Positions 6,288 through 6,415 of a DNA stretch of 6,415 bases are shown here, piece after piece; positions within the stretch are counted from its first letter, which is position 1, and each line of letters begins with the position of its first letter. The notes below the pieces were generated by a model. It was not told the origin of the DNA. It saw only the letters and a program-made list of their open reading frames with translations, and made no database searches. The position numbers and the translations under genes were made by a program. The stretch spans positions 1 to 6,415 of the forward strand of contig QQUB01000676.1 in NCBI GenBank assembly GCA_008501835.1, given 5' to 3'. The DNA comes from Bacteroidota bacterium. Its GTDB lineage: Bacteria; Bacteroidota; Bacteroidia; Chitinophagales; Saprospiraceae.

Positions 6288-6295
6288 CAAAGGTA
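6288..6295 (-). promoter_or_regulatory. Candidate -7 box for the lipoprotein operon
   Basis: The minus-strand reading is TACCTTTG, an exact TAnnTTTG match in the 89-nt gap between the aminotransferase stop and the lipoprotein ATG. Transcription would start near 6281, giving a leader of about 67 nt. No TTG was found at the proper 17-23 nt distance upstream (the nearest are about 10 and 31 nt away), so support is partial. Read-through from the upstream gene is an alternative. Confidence 0.3.
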
Positions 6296-6302
6296 GTTGT
6301 TA

Positions 6303-6415
6303 TCACAATCGTTTAGCCAGCCCTTGCAATTCCTTTTCAAAAATTGCAATAGCCGCCTCCAAATGATCCTGTGAGATATTAAGCGGCGGACAAAGCAGCA
6401 TAATGTGAAAATCCC
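6303..6415 (-). CDS. C-terminal end of a probable class III PLP-dependent aminotransferase
   Basis: Only the last 36 codons and the TGA stop (6305-6303) are inside the window; the rest lies beyond the right edge. The visible tail begins DFHIMLLCPPLNIS and continues with a helix, DHLEAAIAIFEKEL, before ending AKRL. A strand ending in PPL followed by an I-S/T-x-x-x-(L/I) helix is the usual C-terminus of class III (omega-type) aminotransferases, which move an amino group between an amine or amino acid and a keto acid using pyridoxal phosphate. The substrate cannot be told from this fragment. It points the same way as the lipoprotein gene, with 89 nt between them. Confidence 0.65.
   Translation of the reverse strand, partial: DFHIMLLCPPLNISQDHLEAAIAIFEKELQGLAKRL

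Overview
The window looks like a chromosomal piece from a marine or environmental Bacteroidota, plausibly of the Saprospiraceae type. The basis is a secreted multidomain protease with a type IX secretion (T9SS) C-terminal tail, promoter-like boxes fitting the Bacteroidota pattern TTTG / TAnnTTTG, A/T-rich start regions without Shine-Dalgarno sequences, and degenerate ATTCGTG/TTAGTGTAA intergenic repeats. The family-level guess is inference only.

Layout. From the left edge to 1444, on the minus strand, lies a leucine-rich-repeat (LRR) protein of at least 481 residues whose C-terminus runs off the window. A 491-nt divergent intergenic region (1445-1935) follows. Its LRR-proximal half holds degenerate repeats. 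Its other half holds a candidate promoter, several small dyads and a terminator-like hairpin, all upstream of the next gene. The plus-strand gene at 1936-4662 encodes a 908-residue secreted M43 (cytophagalysin/pappalysin) zinc metalloprotease: signal peptide, short propeptide with a possible cysteine switch, catalytic domain, two MAM-like domains about 80% identical to each other, a DSYGDGICC domain and a T9SS type A sorting domain. Poly-glycine linkers join several of these modules. A strong hairpin terminator (4696-4725) separates this gene from a convergent minus-strand pair.

The minus-strand pair is a 436-residue lipoprotein (4903-6213) followed after 5 nt by a 57-residue two-helix membrane protein (4724-4897). 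The lipoprotein appears to carry two ExbD/TolR-like periplasmic folds but no ExbD transmembrane helix. Upstream of it on the same strand is the last 36 codons of a probable class III PLP-dependent aminotransferase (6303 to the right edge).

Functional links. The protease is a stand-alone cell-surface or secreted enzyme that depends on T9SS genes elsewhere. The lipoprotein and small membrane protein are probably co-transcribed. No RNA genes, CRISPR arrays, insertion sequences or phage genes were seen. The least explained items are the ExbD-like lipoprotein with its two-helix partner, and the structured leader of the protease gene.
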